From the NCBI GenBank assembly GCA_041392475.1, contig JAWKLZ010000003.1:1075501-1139500 (forward strand): a DNA stretch of 64,000 nucleotides, read 5' to 3'. The stretch is from Chitinophagales bacterium. GTDB lineage: Bacteria; Bacteroidota; Bacteroidia; Chitinophagales; UBA2359. The translations under genes and the position numbers were made by a program. This document shows positions 24,747 through 34,157 of the stretch, one piece after another (position 1 is the first letter of the stretch; each line of letters begins with the position of its first letter). A model generated the notes under the pieces. The model saw only the letters and a program-made list of their open reading frames with translations. It did no database searches and was not told the DNA's origin.

Positions 24747-25881
24747 TTTGCGACCCTTTTATTGCCTCCGCCACCGTTTCCGAGTCCGTCACAATCGTTC
24801 CCAAAATACCACCCAATTTGTAATTGTCATAACCTACAAAATACAAACCTTCAAAATCACCTATTCCAACCACTTGCTTAGGCACATCATATTTGTCCAA
24901 CAAACCATCCGTTGTTTCCAAAAAATCCTCCAATTGCGAACGATAGCCCGTACAAGCAATCACAGCATTAAAACCGTGGCGTTCTCCATTTTTGAAGGCG
25001 ATACCCGTTTCATAAAAGTAGTCAATATCAGGCAGAACTTTGATTTTACCTGCTTTGACCTGCGCTACTGTGCCAATGTCAATCACAGGTGTTTTCCCCG
25101 TAGTTGTTAGTTGAACAGTAGGGTTCATTTTGGACATGGGAATACCGTACTTGGTCAAATCGCCAATCACTATCTTGCGAATCTGCATCCCCAACCAATC
25201 CCCCAAACCAAAAGGCAATTTCGCCAATTGTTTGGCAGTCAATTGAACAGGTCGCCCATTGACATCTCTTGGAACAAAGTTAATCGGACTGCGAACCGAA
25301 ATATAGGTATCAATTCCCTTTTCACTCAAATCCAGAGCCACTTCCGCACCTGTATTGCCCATACCCACGACCAACACTTTTTGACCTGCAAAAGGAGCTG
25401 GATTTTTATAATTTCGGCTGTGAACAATCTGCCCTTGGTAGCTTTTCTGACCTTTCCAAGTCGGAAAATTGGGAATGCGGTTAATGCCCGTAGCAATCAC
25501 CACATTTTCGACTTCAAAAGACTTTTCCGTATTGGTTTCTACCAACCAATGATTGTTGGCTTTTTGGCGAATAGAAGTCACCGAAGTATTGAAGTGAGGC
25601 TGGATGTCAAACGTTTGGGCATAAGTCTCATAATATTTTACCAAATCTAAACGAGGCACATAGGTTGGGTATTCTTTTGGAAAAGGGAGGTGCGGCAATG
25701 CCGATAATTGCTTGACAGTGTGAAGGTGTAAGCGGTCATAGTGATTTGTCCAAGACCAAGCAATTTTATCTTTTTGCTCAACGACTTCAAAGGGAATATT
25801 CATTTTTCGCAAACGCCCTGCAACGGCTAATCCTGCGGGACCCGCACCAATGATGAGATTGGGAGTTTTTGTAGTAGGCAT
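24739..25881 (-). CDS. Flavin-containing monooxygenase family protein
   Basis: The 380-residue enzyme has an N-terminal FAD-binding Rossmann motif GAGPAGLAVAGRL (residues 13-25), a middle NADPH-binding motif VVGMGNTGAEVA near 172, an ATGINR segment near 131, and a late CTGYRS near 310. This is the layout of class B flavin monooxygenases of the YUCCA/CzcO-like group, which act on small nucleophiles or serve as cation-efflux-associated oxidoreductases; the substrate cannot be read from sequence. It is divergent from the membrane-protein gene at 25998, across 116 nt that should hold both promoters. Confidence 0.9.
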   Translation of the reverse strand: MPTTKTPNLIIGAGPAGLAVAGRLRKMNIPFEVVEQKDKIAWSWTNHYDRLHLHTVKQLSALPHLPFPKEYPTYVPRLDLVKYYETYAQTFDIQPHFNTSVTSIRQKANNHWLVETNTEKSFEVENVVIATGINRIPNFPTWKGQKSYQGQIVHSRNYKNPAPFAGQKVLVVGMGNTGAEVALDLSEKGIDTYISVRSPINFVPRDVNGRPVQLTAKQLAKLPFGLGDWLGMQIRKIVIGDLTKYGIPMSKMNPTVQLTTTGKTPVIDIGTVAQVKAGKIKVLPDIDYFYETGIAFKNGERHGFNAVIACTGYRSQLEDFLETTDGLLDKYDVPKQVVGIGDFEGLYFVGYDNYKLGGILGTIVTDSETVAEAIKGSQND

Positions 25882-25997
25882 ATTTTATGAATTGTTTTGG
25901 AGCTACAATGTAAGAAGAAAATGGAATTTTTTAGATACCTGAAAATTGGAATAAGTAAAATTTTATCCTAATTTTAGGAAGACAAACAGATTAAAAA

Positions 25998-26603
25998 ATG
26001 AATACGAGAAAAATAAGAAAACACAAAGAAAACCTTATTAAACTGTTGATTCTGATAGGTTTTTTTACTTCTTTGTTTAGTGATAATCCCATTACTAATG
26101 TATTTTTTGTGTTTTTTTTGGGGATTGTTCTTGTGTATGGTGTTTATGACAAAATTCGTTATCGGCAGGGAAAATATCCAAATGAGATAAGATATCCAAC
26201 TCAGAATGATACTTATTACAAAGTTACTTCACTGACTTTAGGAACAATTGTAATACTGGGAGCTGTGATTTGGTTGGTTTTAACAACTGAGTTAATTTTT
26301 ATTCCATATATTGGATTGGTGATGGGAGGATTGGTTTTAGCAAATGGCATATTGGATTTTTCAAATGGAAAATTAAAAATTGAAAACAAGCATTTAGATT
26401 TATTATGTGATGATAAACCTATTGAAATAGAGGAAATTGAATCGATTTATCTGCTTCCCAATCAACTCATAGTTTTAGGAGTGAATGGCAAAAAAATCAC
26501 TCAAACAGGACTAAAATTAGACGAAAAGTGGGCCGTTAAAATCGAAGAATTTCTAAAGCAAAATACTGATAATCAAAAATATGAAATTCGTAATCATTTC
26601 TGA
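25998..26603 (+). CDS. Hypothetical four-helix membrane protein
   Basis: The 201-residue protein has four hydrophobic helices in two pairs (about residues 14-28, 32-50, 75-92 and 95-114), followed by a soluble C-terminal part of about 85 residues (GKLKIENKHLDLL ... IEEIESIYLLPNQLIVLGVNGKKI) that has the alternating pattern of a bacterial PH-like fold. No named family is recognised. Its last 23 nt overlap, in another frame, the start of the decayed metallophosphoesterase gene. Confidence 0.7.
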   Translation: MNTRKIRKHKENLIKLLILIGFFTSLFSDNPITNVFFVFFLGIVLVYGVYDKIRYRQGKYPNEIRYPTQNDTYYKVTSLTLGTIVILGAVIWLVLTTELIFIPYIGLVMGGLVLANGILDFSNGKLKIENKHLDLLCDDKPIEIEEIESIYLLPNQLIVLGVNGKKITQTGLKLDEKWAVKIEEFLKQNTDNQKYEIRNHF

Positions 26604-26811
26604 TACCCACAGCCTCCACGAAGAACTGCAATTACCGAAAGGGGATGTAATTATTCGTAGATCAAATCAAACCTCAATACCCTATTTTTGGACATATTCA
26701 TGCGAGTTATGGAAAGGAGAAAATTGGAGAAACGATTTTTATCAATGCTTCTAATTTGGATTCTTATCGGGGTTTGGTGAATGCTGTAGTGGTTTTGAAG
26801 TGGAGGTTAAC
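26581..26811 (+). pseudogene. Metallophosphoesterase remnant with the middle deleted
   Basis: The ATG at 26581 opens MKFVIISDTHSLHEEL followed by LPKGDVIIR, the start of calcineurin-like phosphoesterases (metal-binding D-x-H). Near 26,660 the match breaks. In another frame the sequence continues as IKPQYPIFGHIHASYG and GETIFINASN, the C-terminal GH(I/V)H metal motif and end of the same family. About 100 central residues, including the GDxx and GNHD motifs, are missing, so the gene is dead. Confidence 0.82.
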
Positions 26812-26991
26812 TCATTTCCTTTTCGTTTCTTCACTTATTGAAAAACTCATGATACTTATACCCTTTCCCCATATTTACTGCAAAAACGTCCAAATCCCCC
26901 AAATATTTCAGATATTTGACGAAGAATAAAACATTCACTCACCTTCAAATGTAAAGAGTGAACCGTTTAACAATATCAAATATCCGACTTT

Positions 26992-29508
26992 ATGCGAAAT
27001 ACAATTCAAACCCTACTCATGCTTGTTTGTCTGATTGGTTTTTCCCTTCAATGGAACACCACACAAGCACAAGCTCCCAAAAAATGGACGACAAGCGACA
27101 TTCAACACGCCCTTAAAAAACTCAATGTAGTTGGCACAGCTTTATTCGTTGCAGCTCATCCAGATGATGAAAATCAAAGGATTATCTCCTATTTTGCCAA
27201 CGAAAAAGGTTTGCGAACCGCTTATTTGTCTTTGACCAGAGGAGATGGAGGACAAAATTTAATTGGCCCCGAAATCCGAGAATTGTTGGGTGTTTTGCGT
27301 ACCAATGAGCTATTGCAGGCTCGAGGCGTGGATGGTGGTGAGCAAATGTTTAGCCGAGCCAATGACTTTGGCTATTCCAAAAATCCAGAAGAAACCTTTG
27401 CGACTTGGAACAAAGAAGAAGTCTTGGGCGATGTTGTGTGGGCCATGCGTAAGTTTCGACCCGACATTGTCATCAATCGCTTCAACCATGAAGGCGATCG
27501 CAAAACACATGGACACCACACAGGTTCAGCCATTTTATCCGTTGAAGCCTTCGATTTGGTGGGCGACAAAACGGCTTATCCCGAACAATTGAAGTATGTG
27601 AACACTTGGCAACCTCATCGGATTTTCTTCAATACTTCTTGGTGGTTTTATGGCAGTCGTGAAGAATTTGATAAAGCAGACAAAAGCGGTTTGGTGAGTT
27701 TTGATGCGGGAGCGTATTATCCATTGCTTGGAAAATCGAATACCGAAATTGCAGCAGAAGCCCGCAGTATGCATAAGTGTCAAGGTTTTGGTTCGACAGG
27801 CGAACGGGGTTCGATGGCGGAATATTTGCAGTTTATTGATGGCGAAAAACCGACCGACAATGACCCTCTTTCGGGTATTAATACAGGTTGGTCACGATTG
27901 AAGGGCGGTGATGCGATTGGCAAAATTTTAGCTTCAGTGCGAGATAATTTTGATGCAAACGACCCTTCTACAAGCGTTCCAAAATTGTTGGAAGCATTGA
28001 AGCTAATCGAAAAATTGGAGGACAATTATTGGCGTGAAGTCAAATCAAAAGACATCAAAGAGGTGATCAAAGCCTGTTTGGGGATGTATTTGGAGGCCGT
28101 CGCCAGCGATTTTTCGGCAACGAAAGGGCAAGAAATTGAATTGAGCATGGAAGCCATCAACCGTTCGGATGCACCTGTGACTCTGAAAAGTGTGCAATAT
28201 TTACCCATGAATTTGGATAGCAGCATAAACACTAAGTTGGAGAAAAACCAAGATGTTTCCTTCAAAAAAACGCTAAAAATTCCTGCAAATATGCCTTCAA
28301 CTTCTCCTTATTGGCTCAACAAAGACGCAAGTTTGGGTATGTACAGCGTTCCCGACCAGACTCTGCGGGGCTTGCCGAATACGCCTCGACAGTTTCGGGT
28401 GAAGTTTGTATTGGACATTGCAGGTACGCCTTTTGAGTACGAAACGGAGGTAGTTTACAAAAGTAATGACCCTGTGAAAGGTGAAACCTACCGACCTTTT
28501 GAAGTGATTCCGCCTGTATCGGTGGCTTTGACTGAAAAGGTGTATTTATATCCAAACGATGAAGCACAGACCATCAAAGTAATGGTGAAAGCTGGCCGTG
28601 AAAATGCGGCAGGCGTTATCACCATTGCCCGCCCACAAGGTTGGACCTTGCAGCCAGAAGCCGCTAAGTTTGATTTGCAGCAAAAAGGCGAGGAAAGAAC
28701 CTTTGAATTTCAATTGATCCCACCCAAAAATCAAAGTGTGGGAGAGATTACCGCACTAGCAAAAATGTCAGGAACAAATGAAGCATTTACGGATGAAATG
28801 ATTGTGATGGAATACGACCACATTCCTACACAAACGATTTTGATGCCCGCTACTTCAAAGGCTGTTCGGGTGGATTTGAAGAAAAAAGGCGAAAAAATTG
28901 GCTATATTGTAGGGGCTGGTGATGCGATTCCCGAAAGTTTGGAGCAGATTGGTTACAAGGTGACTTTGTTGGAGGAAAAGGATATAGAAGCCGAAAAAAT
29001 GGCGCAATACGATGCGGTAATCGTGGGGATTCGTGCCTTCAATACGGTGGATGCCTTGAAGTTTAAGAACAAAGAATTGATGCAATATGTGAAAGAGGGC
29101 GGTACGGTGATGGTGCAGTACAATACGAGTCACCGTTTGGTGACAGAAGATATTGCACCTTATCCATTGAAATTGTCTCGTGACCGTGTGGCGATTGAAG
29201 AAGCTGAAGTGCGCTTTTTGAAGCCCGAGCATCCTGTTTTGAATACACCCAACAAAATTACATCTGCCGACTTTGACGGTTGGGTGCAAGAGCGTGGCTT
29301 GTATTTTCCGAATGAGTGGGACGAAAATTTTGAAGCGATTTTGTCGAGCAATGACCCTGATGAAGAACCTTTAGATGGTGGTTTGTTGGTGGCGAAATAC
29401 GGTGAAGGTTATTATGTGTATTCTGGCTATTCTTGGTTTAGGGAATTGCCTGCGGGAGTGCCTGGGGCGTATCGCTTGTTTGCGAATTTGATTTCTATTG
29501 GGAAGTAG
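26992..29508 (+). CDS. Large secreted PIG-L (LmbE-like) family deacetylase
   Basis: The 838-residue protein starts with a signal peptide (ending TTQAQA). A PIG-L domain (about residues 45-260) has the zinc and catalytic motif AAHPDDE near residue 56, LTRGDGGQN near 84, and HGHHTGSA near 170. A beta-rich middle part resembles NEW3/bacterial Ig-like domains (about 385-610). The C-terminal 200 residues (IGYIVGAGDAIPESLEQIGY, YDAVIVGIRAFNT, GGTVMVQYN) have a glutamine-amidotransferase-like or ThuA-like fold. Such three-part PIG-L proteins are common in Bacteroidota, probably acting on N-acetylated glycans outside the cytoplasm. The 3' half is distinctly G-rich. Confidence 0.92.
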   Translation: MRNTIQTLLMLVCLIGFSLQWNTTQAQAPKKWTTSDIQHALKKLNVVGTALFVAAHPDDENQRIISYFANEKGLRTAYLSLTRGDGGQNLIGPEIRELLGVLRTNELLQARGVDGGEQMFSRANDFGYSKNPEETFATWNKEEVLGDVVWAMRKFRPDIVINRFNHEGDRKTHGHHTGSAILSVEAFDLVGDKTAYPEQLKYVNTWQPHRIFFNTSWWFYGSREEFDKADKSGLVSFDAGAYYPLLGKSNTEIAAEARSMHKCQGFGSTGERGSMAEYLQFIDGEKPTDNDPLSGINTGWSRLKGGDAIGKILASVRDNFDANDPSTSVPKLLEALKLIEKLEDNYWREVKSKDIKEVIKACLGMYLEAVASDFSATKGQEIELSMEAINRSDAPVTLKSVQYLPMNLDSSINTKLEKNQDVSFKKTLKIPANMPSTSPYWLNKDASLGMYSVPDQTLRGLPNTPRQFRVKFVLDIAGTPFEYETEVVYKSNDPVKGETYRPFEVIPPVSVALTEKVYLYPNDEAQTIKVMVKAGRENAAGVITIARPQGWTLQPEAAKFDLQQKGEERTFEFQLIPPKNQSVGEITALAKMSGTNEAFTDEMIVMEYDHIPTQTILMPATSKAVRVDLKKKGEKIGYIVGAGDAIPESLEQIGYKVTLLEEKDIEAEKMAQYDAVIVGIRAFNTVDALKFKNKELMQYVKEGGTVMVQYNTSHRLVTEDIAPYPLKLSRDRVAIEEAEVRFLKPEHPVLNTPNKITSADFDGWVQERGLYFPNEWDENFEAILSSNDPDEEPLDGGLLVAKYGEGYYVYSGYSWFRELPAGVPGAYRLFANLISIGK

Positions 29509-29889
29509 ATAAAAGATATTCGCCCAAAATCCAAATATCCCTTGTTGGCGTATCAATGGGAAAACTTATTCATAGCGTGTCATTTTTGCCAAGAAAAAGG
29601 AGATGATTTTGATGAAAAACTATTGAAGCCCGATGACATCGCTTACGAATTTGAGCGTTATTTTACCTTCAATTTTAGAACCTTCGATATTGAAGTTCGA
29701 CAAGATGATGCTATTTCACAAGAAGACAAAGAACGGGCAATGATAACATTGGAAATGTACAAACTCAATTACACAGATAGGTCAAAAGCAAGAAAACGAA
29801 CCTTCAAACAATATTACAATACGCTGGAAGCGAATAGAAATACAGACGATTTTTCGTATCGTTATATTTTTTTAGATGACAAACAATAA
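29509..29889 (+). pseudogene. 5'-truncated HNH endonuclease remnant
   Basis: The frame is open immediately after the PIG-L stop and reads IRPKSKYPLLAYQWENLFIA then CHFCQEKGDDF. This is the core of HNH proteins of the TIGR02646-like type (consensus H-x-RPKS-YP ... W-NL--C--C---KG). The N-terminal part and an acceptable start are absent, and the catalytic His before RPKS is Asp here. The rest (to 29889) looks like an intact C-terminal half. The fusion of this fragment to the PIG-L stop suggests a deletion or insertion junction at about 29,509. Confidence 0.7.
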
Positions 29890-29901
29890 ACAAACAATAT
29901 T

Positions 29902-30054
29902 ATGCAAACAGAACCACAAAACAACCCAGAAATAGAAACCAACGACGATACACCTCCTGTCTTCAATAAATGGAATCAAGTCTATGCTTTTGTGTTAATT
30001 TTACACGCATTTATCATCGCTCTGTTCTATTTTTTCACACACGCCTATGCTTAG
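29902..30054 (+). CDS. 50-residue single-helix membrane protein
   Basis: The ATG at 29902 opens 50 codons ending at TAG 30052-30054. An Asn/Glu/Pro-rich N-terminus is followed by FNKWNQVYAFVLILHAFIIA and a C-terminal LFYFFTHAYA. Tiny proteins of this pattern (KWN.VYA..L plus one helix) are often encoded beside sodium:solute symporter genes in Bacteroidota; no symporter is present here. It lies 12 nt after the HNH remnant and 70 nt before the SDR gene. Confidence 0.6.
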   Translation: MQTEPQNNPEIETNDDTPPVFNKWNQVYAFVLILHAFIIALFYFFTHAYA

Positions 30055-30124
30055 GTACAAATGAAAAAAGCAATAGTTTTATCGAATACAATAATCACAA
30101 CAATTTAAAAATCAAGTTAATAAC

Positions 30125-30862
30125 ATGAGGTTAGCAAACAAAGTCGCCATCGTTACAGGTGGTGCAAGAGGTATTGGCAAAGCGATTGCCGAATTGTTCG
30201 CCAAAGAAGGAGCAACGGTTGTAATTTGGGATTTATTGGATGTCGGACAAGAAACCGCCGAAGGAATTCAAGCAAACGGTGGCAAGGCTTCTTTTCAGAA
30301 AATATCGGTGACGGACAAAGAACAGGTAGAAGCTGCTGCAAAGGCTGTTTTTGAAGAAAATGGCCGCTTGGATATTTTGATCAACAATGCAGGTATTTTG
30401 AGAGACAAAACACTACTGAAAATGAGTGATGATGAATGGGCGACCTCTATTCACGTCAATTTGAGTGGTGTGTTTTACTGCACCCGTGCCGTTGTGCCGT
30501 ATATGCAGCAAAATCAATACGGACGCATTGTTTCGGCTTCTTCTACTACGGGTTTGCGGGGCAATTATGGACAAACCAATTATGCGGCTGCAAAAGCAGG
30601 CATCATCGGCATGACTAAAACTTGGGCTACTGAATTGGGCAAGTACGGAATCACTGCCAATGCGATTGCGCCCGGCTATACGCTGACGGAGATGACCGCT
30701 TCGATTCCAGAGGAGATTAGCAAGGGTTTTATCCAACAAATTCCTGTGAGAATGGCTGCCGAACCAATTGACATTGCTTATGGTTATTTGTACTTGGCTT
30801 CGGAAGAAGCTCGATTTGTGTCGGGTATTTGTTTGCCAATTGATGGCGGAGTGACAAGGTAG
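30125..30862 (+). CDS. FabG-like short-chain dehydrogenase/reductase
   Basis: The 245-residue enzyme shows the classical SDR pattern: NAD(P)-binding TGGARGIG (residues 11-18), the NNAGI loop near 86, the catalytic Ser in SASSTTG near 138, and Tyr/Lys in YAAAKAG near 152-156, then PGYTLTEM. It fits 3-oxoacyl-ACP or acetoacetyl-CoA reductases. A second SDR at 31733 and a serine-palmitoyltransferase-like gene at 32742 raise the option of a 3-ketosphinganine reductase, but sequence alone does not decide. Confidence 0.92.
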   Translation: MRLANKVAIVTGGARGIGKAIAELFAKEGATVVIWDLLDVGQETAEGIQANGGKASFQKISVTDKEQVEAAAKAVFEENGRLDILINNAGILRDKTLLKMSDDEWATSIHVNLSGVFYCTRAVVPYMQQNQYGRIVSASSTTGLRGNYGQTNYAAAKAGIIGMTKTWATELGKYGITANAIAPGYTLTEMTASIPEEISKGFIQQIPVRMAAEPIDIAYGYLYLASEEARFVSGICLPIDGGVTR

Positions 30863-30877
30863 TGATTGAAGTATTAG

Positions 30878-30934
30878 TGATTGGTAACTGGTGATTGGTT
30901 GGTAACTGGACTTTTATTCACCAGTTACCAATCA
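30878..30934. terminator. Bidirectional hairpin between convergent genes
   Basis: TGATTGGTAACTGG (30878-30891) pairs perfectly with CCAGTTACCAATCA (30921-30934). A second overlapping left arm (TTGGTAACTGG, 30899-30909) can pair with the same right arm, giving two alternative hairpins. It separates the ends of the SDR and VF530 genes. Confidence 0.65.
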
Positions 30935-30935
30935 A

Positions 30936-31166
30936 CTATTTACTGGTCAACTCCTTGGTATAGAGATACAAATCCTCCACTTTCGTTCTTGCCCACGGTG
31001 TTCTTCTCAAAAATTTGAGGCTGGATTTAATAGAAGGGTCGTGCGTAAAACATCGGATATTGATTCTTGCCCCCAAGGCTTCCCAGCCATATTCATACAC
31101 CAAATATTCGAGTATGTCTGCTAACTTTACGCCATGTAAGGGATTGTTGGGTTGTTCTTTGCTCAT
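30936..31166 (-). CDS. VF530 family DNA-binding protein
   Basis: The start is set at the ATG at 31166 (MSKEQPNNPLHG), eight codons inside the longest frame, because family members begin with NNPLHG close to the N-terminus. The 76-residue protein has the whole VF530 (DUF2132) signature: NNPLHGVKLADILEYLV, YGWEALG, INIRCF, and DPSIKSSLKFLRRTPWAR. Members are small, helical proteins reported to bind DNA; the role is unclear. It is convergent with the SDR gene and shares its terminator. Confidence 0.92.
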   Translation of the reverse strand: MSKEQPNNPLHGVKLADILEYLVYEYGWEALGARINIRCFTHDPSIKSSLKFLRRTPWARTKVEDLYLYTKELTSK

Positions 31167-31260
31167 GAGATTTTTTATTTGAAGAAACATCTACAAAGAT
31201 AAGCTCATTGCTCTTGACTTCAATACCTTATTCAACAGAAAATCTATTCAAACGATATAA

Positions 31261-31716
31261 ATGAACAAAATACAACTAATTGCATTGTTGCAAGATACCA
31301 AAACCACTACCCTCTACTACTTCAATTTGTCCGAAGATGAATTGTCAAAATCGTATGGAGAAGGAAAGTGGACGATTCGGCAAATTCTTAACCATTTGGC
31401 GGATGCAGAAACAGTGTTGTATGACAGAATTAGAAGGATTATTGCAGTCCCCAAACAGGTAATATGGGCCTTTGACCAAGAAGCTTGGGCCAAACAACTG
31501 CATTATGAATATTTTCCAATAGCAATCAACAAAAATATTTACAGTGCTGTTCGAGAATCAATTATTTACCTTGCAGACGAATATTATGAACCTTTGGGCA
31601 GCAATGAATTTGTGCATAGTGAAACAGGGCTTAGAACATTGAAGGAGGAGTTTGAGAAAGTTGCCCTTCACAATCAAAATCATATTCATCAAATTGAACT
31701 CGCTTTGGCGAGGTAA
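31261..31716 (+). CDS. DinB family protein
   Basis: The 151-residue protein fits the four-helix DinB/YfiT-like fold. A metal-site His is in the segment WTIRQILNHLADAE near residue 42, and the second helix pair ends with HNQNHIHQIELAL near 140, giving the usual three-His pattern. DinB-like proteins include metal-dependent thiol transferases and many of unknown function. Its stop is 16 nt before the next SDR gene, so the two are probably co-transcribed. Confidence 0.85.
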   Translation: MNKIQLIALLQDTKTTTLYYFNLSEDELSKSYGEGKWTIRQILNHLADAETVLYDRIRRIIAVPKQVIWAFDQEAWAKQLHYEYFPIAINKNIYSAVRESIIYLADEYYEPLGSNEFVHSETGLRTLKEEFEKVALHNQNHIHQIELALAR

Positions 31717-31732
31717 ACGACTATAGAGATAA

Positions 31733-32488
31733 ATGCAATCATTTAACAATCAATCTGTAATTGTCACAGGAGCTGGTTCGGGAATCGGAAAAGCAACTGC
31801 CATGTATTTTGCCGAAAAAGAAGCAAATGTTATAGTGTCCGATATTCATGTAGAGAATGGAAATAAGGTTGTAGCAGCTATTGAAGCGATGGGCGGCAAA
31901 GCTGTTTTTGTGCAAACGAATGTAGCCAACGATAGAGAGGTGAAAAGTTTGGTGCAAGAATGTGTGCATTATTTCGGCAAATTGGATATCATGGTCAACA
32001 ATGCGGGCATTGGCGGAGAACTATGTTTTTTCGACCAAATCACCGATGAAAGTTGGGAGCAAATCATTGCCATCAATCAGACAGGCGTTTTTTATTGTAT
32101 GCGTGCGGCATTGAAGGTGATGAAAGCACAGCGAAAAGGCTGTATTGTCAACACTGCTTCGGTGGCGGGAATTGGTTCGGCTGCAAGGATGGGTGCTTAT
32201 GCGGCGAGTAAACATGCAGTGGTCGGAATGACCAAAACGGCTGCGGTAGAATATGCTAAGTATGGGATTCGCATCAATGCTATCTGTCCAACGGTTATCA
32301 AAACACCGATGGGCGATTCCTACATTTCGAGCGATCCAAAAATCACCGAATTGATCAAACAAACCATTCCCATGAAACGATTTGGAGAGGCCGAAGAAGT
32401 GGCGAGAACTGTGGGTTGGCTTTGCAGTGAAGATGCGAGTTTTATCACTGGTCATGCAATTCGAATAGATGGCGGAATGATGGCCTAA
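31733..32488 (+). CDS. Short-chain dehydrogenase/reductase
   Basis: The 251-residue classical SDR has TGAGSGIG (residues 12-19), NNAGIGG near 89, NTASVAGIG near 140, the catalytic pair in YAASK near 154-158, and PTVIKTPM after it. The C-terminus (GHAIRIDGGMMA) is typical of glucose-1-dehydrogenase-like SDRs. It follows the DinB gene closely and precedes the serine-palmitoyltransferase-like gene by 250 nt, which contain a separate promoter. The substrate is not evident. Confidence 0.9.
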   Translation: MQSFNNQSVIVTGAGSGIGKATAMYFAEKEANVIVSDIHVENGNKVVAAIEAMGGKAVFVQTNVANDREVKSLVQECVHYFGKLDIMVNNAGIGGELCFFDQITDESWEQIIAINQTGVFYCMRAALKVMKAQRKGCIVNTASVAGIGSAARMGAYAASKHAVVGMTKTAAVEYAKYGIRINAICPTVIKTPMGDSYISSDPKITELIKQTIPMKRFGEAEEVARTVGWLCSEDASFITGHAIRIDGGMMA

Positions 32489-32614
32489 ATCACCCTTGAG
32501 TTGTTTGCCCCAAAAAATGAACAAAATGCCACACTGCAAATATTTGACTTCGCAATAATAATCTATAAATCAATATTTTGTAGAACAATGCGATAGCCAA
32601 AATAACACGATTAA

Positions 32615-32645
32615 TTGTTAATCTCTACAAAAAATAGTAACTTTG
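32615..32645 (+). promoter_or_regulatory. Bacteroidota-type promoter of the PLP transferase gene
   Basis: A -33 TTG (32615-32617) and a -7 box TAACTTTG (32638-32645) are separated by 20 nt, the usual Bacteroidota arrangement. No LytTR half-sites precede it. The leader to the ATG at 32742 would be about 90 nt. Confidence 0.6.
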
Positions 32646-32741
32646 TAACCATTTTTTATCCCTATATAAACATCTTCTACCTCAAATATTTAAAGCATAT
32701 TGCTTTCACCTTAAATTACTAACAACTAATATATATTTGCT

Positions 32742-33983
32742 ATGGATTTATTTGAACGACGACTGCAAAACTTAGGCCCTTTGGCAACAGAAGCCGAAAA
32801 GGCATTTGGGTATTATACCTTTCCTAAGTTAACAGGCGAAATCGGCCCTAGAATGAAGTTTCAAGGGGACGAAAAAATTGTTTGGAGTATTAACAGCTAT
32901 TTGGGTTTGGCAAACCATCCTGAAGTACGGAAAGCCGACACCGAAATTGCAGCCAAATGGGGATTTTCTTACCCAATGGGATCGAGAATCATGTCTGGCC
33001 ATACAGACCAACATGAGCAGTTGGAGAGAGAATTGGCAGCAGCGGTTAACAAAAAAGCGGCTTACCTTTTGAATTTTGGCTATCAAGGTATTATGTCTAT
33101 CATTGACTGTATGCTCGATCGTCATGATGTGTTGGTGTATGATGCAGAAGGACACGCTTGTATAGTGGACGGCGCAAGGCTTCACGCAGGAAAACGTTTT
33201 GCGTATCGCTTTAATGACATGGAGAGTTTTGAGAAAAACTTGGAGAGAGCTGCAAAAATCACCGAAAAAACAGGCGGTGGAATTTTGGTAGTTACAGAGG
33301 GGGTCTTTGGAATGAGAGGTGTTCAGGGCAAGTTGAAAGAAATGGTGGCATTGAAGGAGAAATACGATTTTACCCTATTGGTTGATGATGCACACGGTTT
33401 TGGTGCAATGGGACCAACTGGTGGTGGAACCGATGAACTACAAGGTTGTCAAGACGGAGTAGATTTGTACTTCTCTACTTTTGCTAAATCTATGGCGGGA
33501 ATTGGTGCTTTTATTGCGACCAATAATCCTCAAATGATTGAATATTTGCGCTACAATATGCGTTCTCAGGCTTTTGCCAAAACCTTGCCAATGGTTTATG
33601 TGGAGGGTACTTTGAAGCGTTTGCACTTGATGCAGCAGCATCCTGAATTGAGAGAAAAATTGTGGGAAAATGTCCACAAATTGCAAAATGGGTTGATGGA
33701 ACGTGGTCTGGATATTGGCTACTGCGATACACCTGTTACGCCTGTTTACCTCAAAGCAAGCCCCGTTGAAGCGGCTAACTTGATTGGTGACTTGCGTGAA
33801 AACTACAAGATTTTCTGTTCTTTGGTGATGTATCCTGTGATTCCAAAAGGTATGTTGTTGCTTCGATTGATTCCTACGGCTGCTCATACCGATGCAGAAA
33901 TTTACCCAACTTTGGATGCGCTAGAAGCAGTTGCCAACAAATTGAAGGCAGGTAAATACGATACCGAATTGGTGGCAGGTTAA
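32742..33983 (+). CDS. Serine palmitoyltransferase-like alpha-oxoamine synthase
   Basis: The 413-residue PLP enzyme belongs to the alpha-oxoamine synthase family (serine palmitoyltransferase, 2-amino-3-ketobutyrate CoA ligase, AONS). It has NSYLGLANHPEV near residue 50, GSRIMSGHTDQHEQLE near 87, the cofactor Asp/His in LLVDDAHGFGAMG near 217, and the Schiff-base Lys in STFAKSMAGIG near 250. Bacteroidota make sphingolipids with such an enzyme, and this N-terminal extension (to about residue 45) is common in that branch, so I favour serine palmitoyltransferase. A strong terminator follows, and a GNAT-like protein gene comes next. Confidence 0.82.
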   Translation: MDLFERRLQNLGPLATEAEKAFGYYTFPKLTGEIGPRMKFQGDEKIVWSINSYLGLANHPEVRKADTEIAAKWGFSYPMGSRIMSGHTDQHEQLERELAAAVNKKAAYLLNFGYQGIMSIIDCMLDRHDVLVYDAEGHACIVDGARLHAGKRFAYRFNDMESFEKNLERAAKITEKTGGGILVVTEGVFGMRGVQGKLKEMVALKEKYDFTLLVDDAHGFGAMGPTGGGTDELQGCQDGVDLYFSTFAKSMAGIGAFIATNNPQMIEYLRYNMRSQAFAKTLPMVYVEGTLKRLHLMQQHPELREKLWENVHKLQNGLMERGLDIGYCDTPVTPVYLKASPVEAANLIGDLRENYKIFCSLVMYPVIPKGMLLLRLIPTAAHTDAEIYPTLDALEAVANKLKAGKYDTELVAG

Positions 33984-34016
33984 GCAAATCTCAAATCCAA
34001 TTTACAAACTCAAATG

Positions 34017-34068
34017 CAAAGAGGTAATTTCAAAAAACGTGTTGATTGGGATTGCCTCTTTGTTTTTT
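34017..34068 (+). terminator. Intrinsic terminator after the PLP transferase gene
   Basis: Arms CAAAGAGGTAAT and ATTGCCTCTTTG pair over 12 bp with one G-U, with a 22-nt loop and a run of six T directly after. It lies 34 nt after the stop. Confidence 0.85.
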
Positions 34069-34157
34069 GAACCAAAGTTATTGCCATTCTTGTTAACAAA
34101 TAATTGTATCATTCTTTGCTGACTACTTAATTTTATCCCTCCCTAACAACTGAAGTA

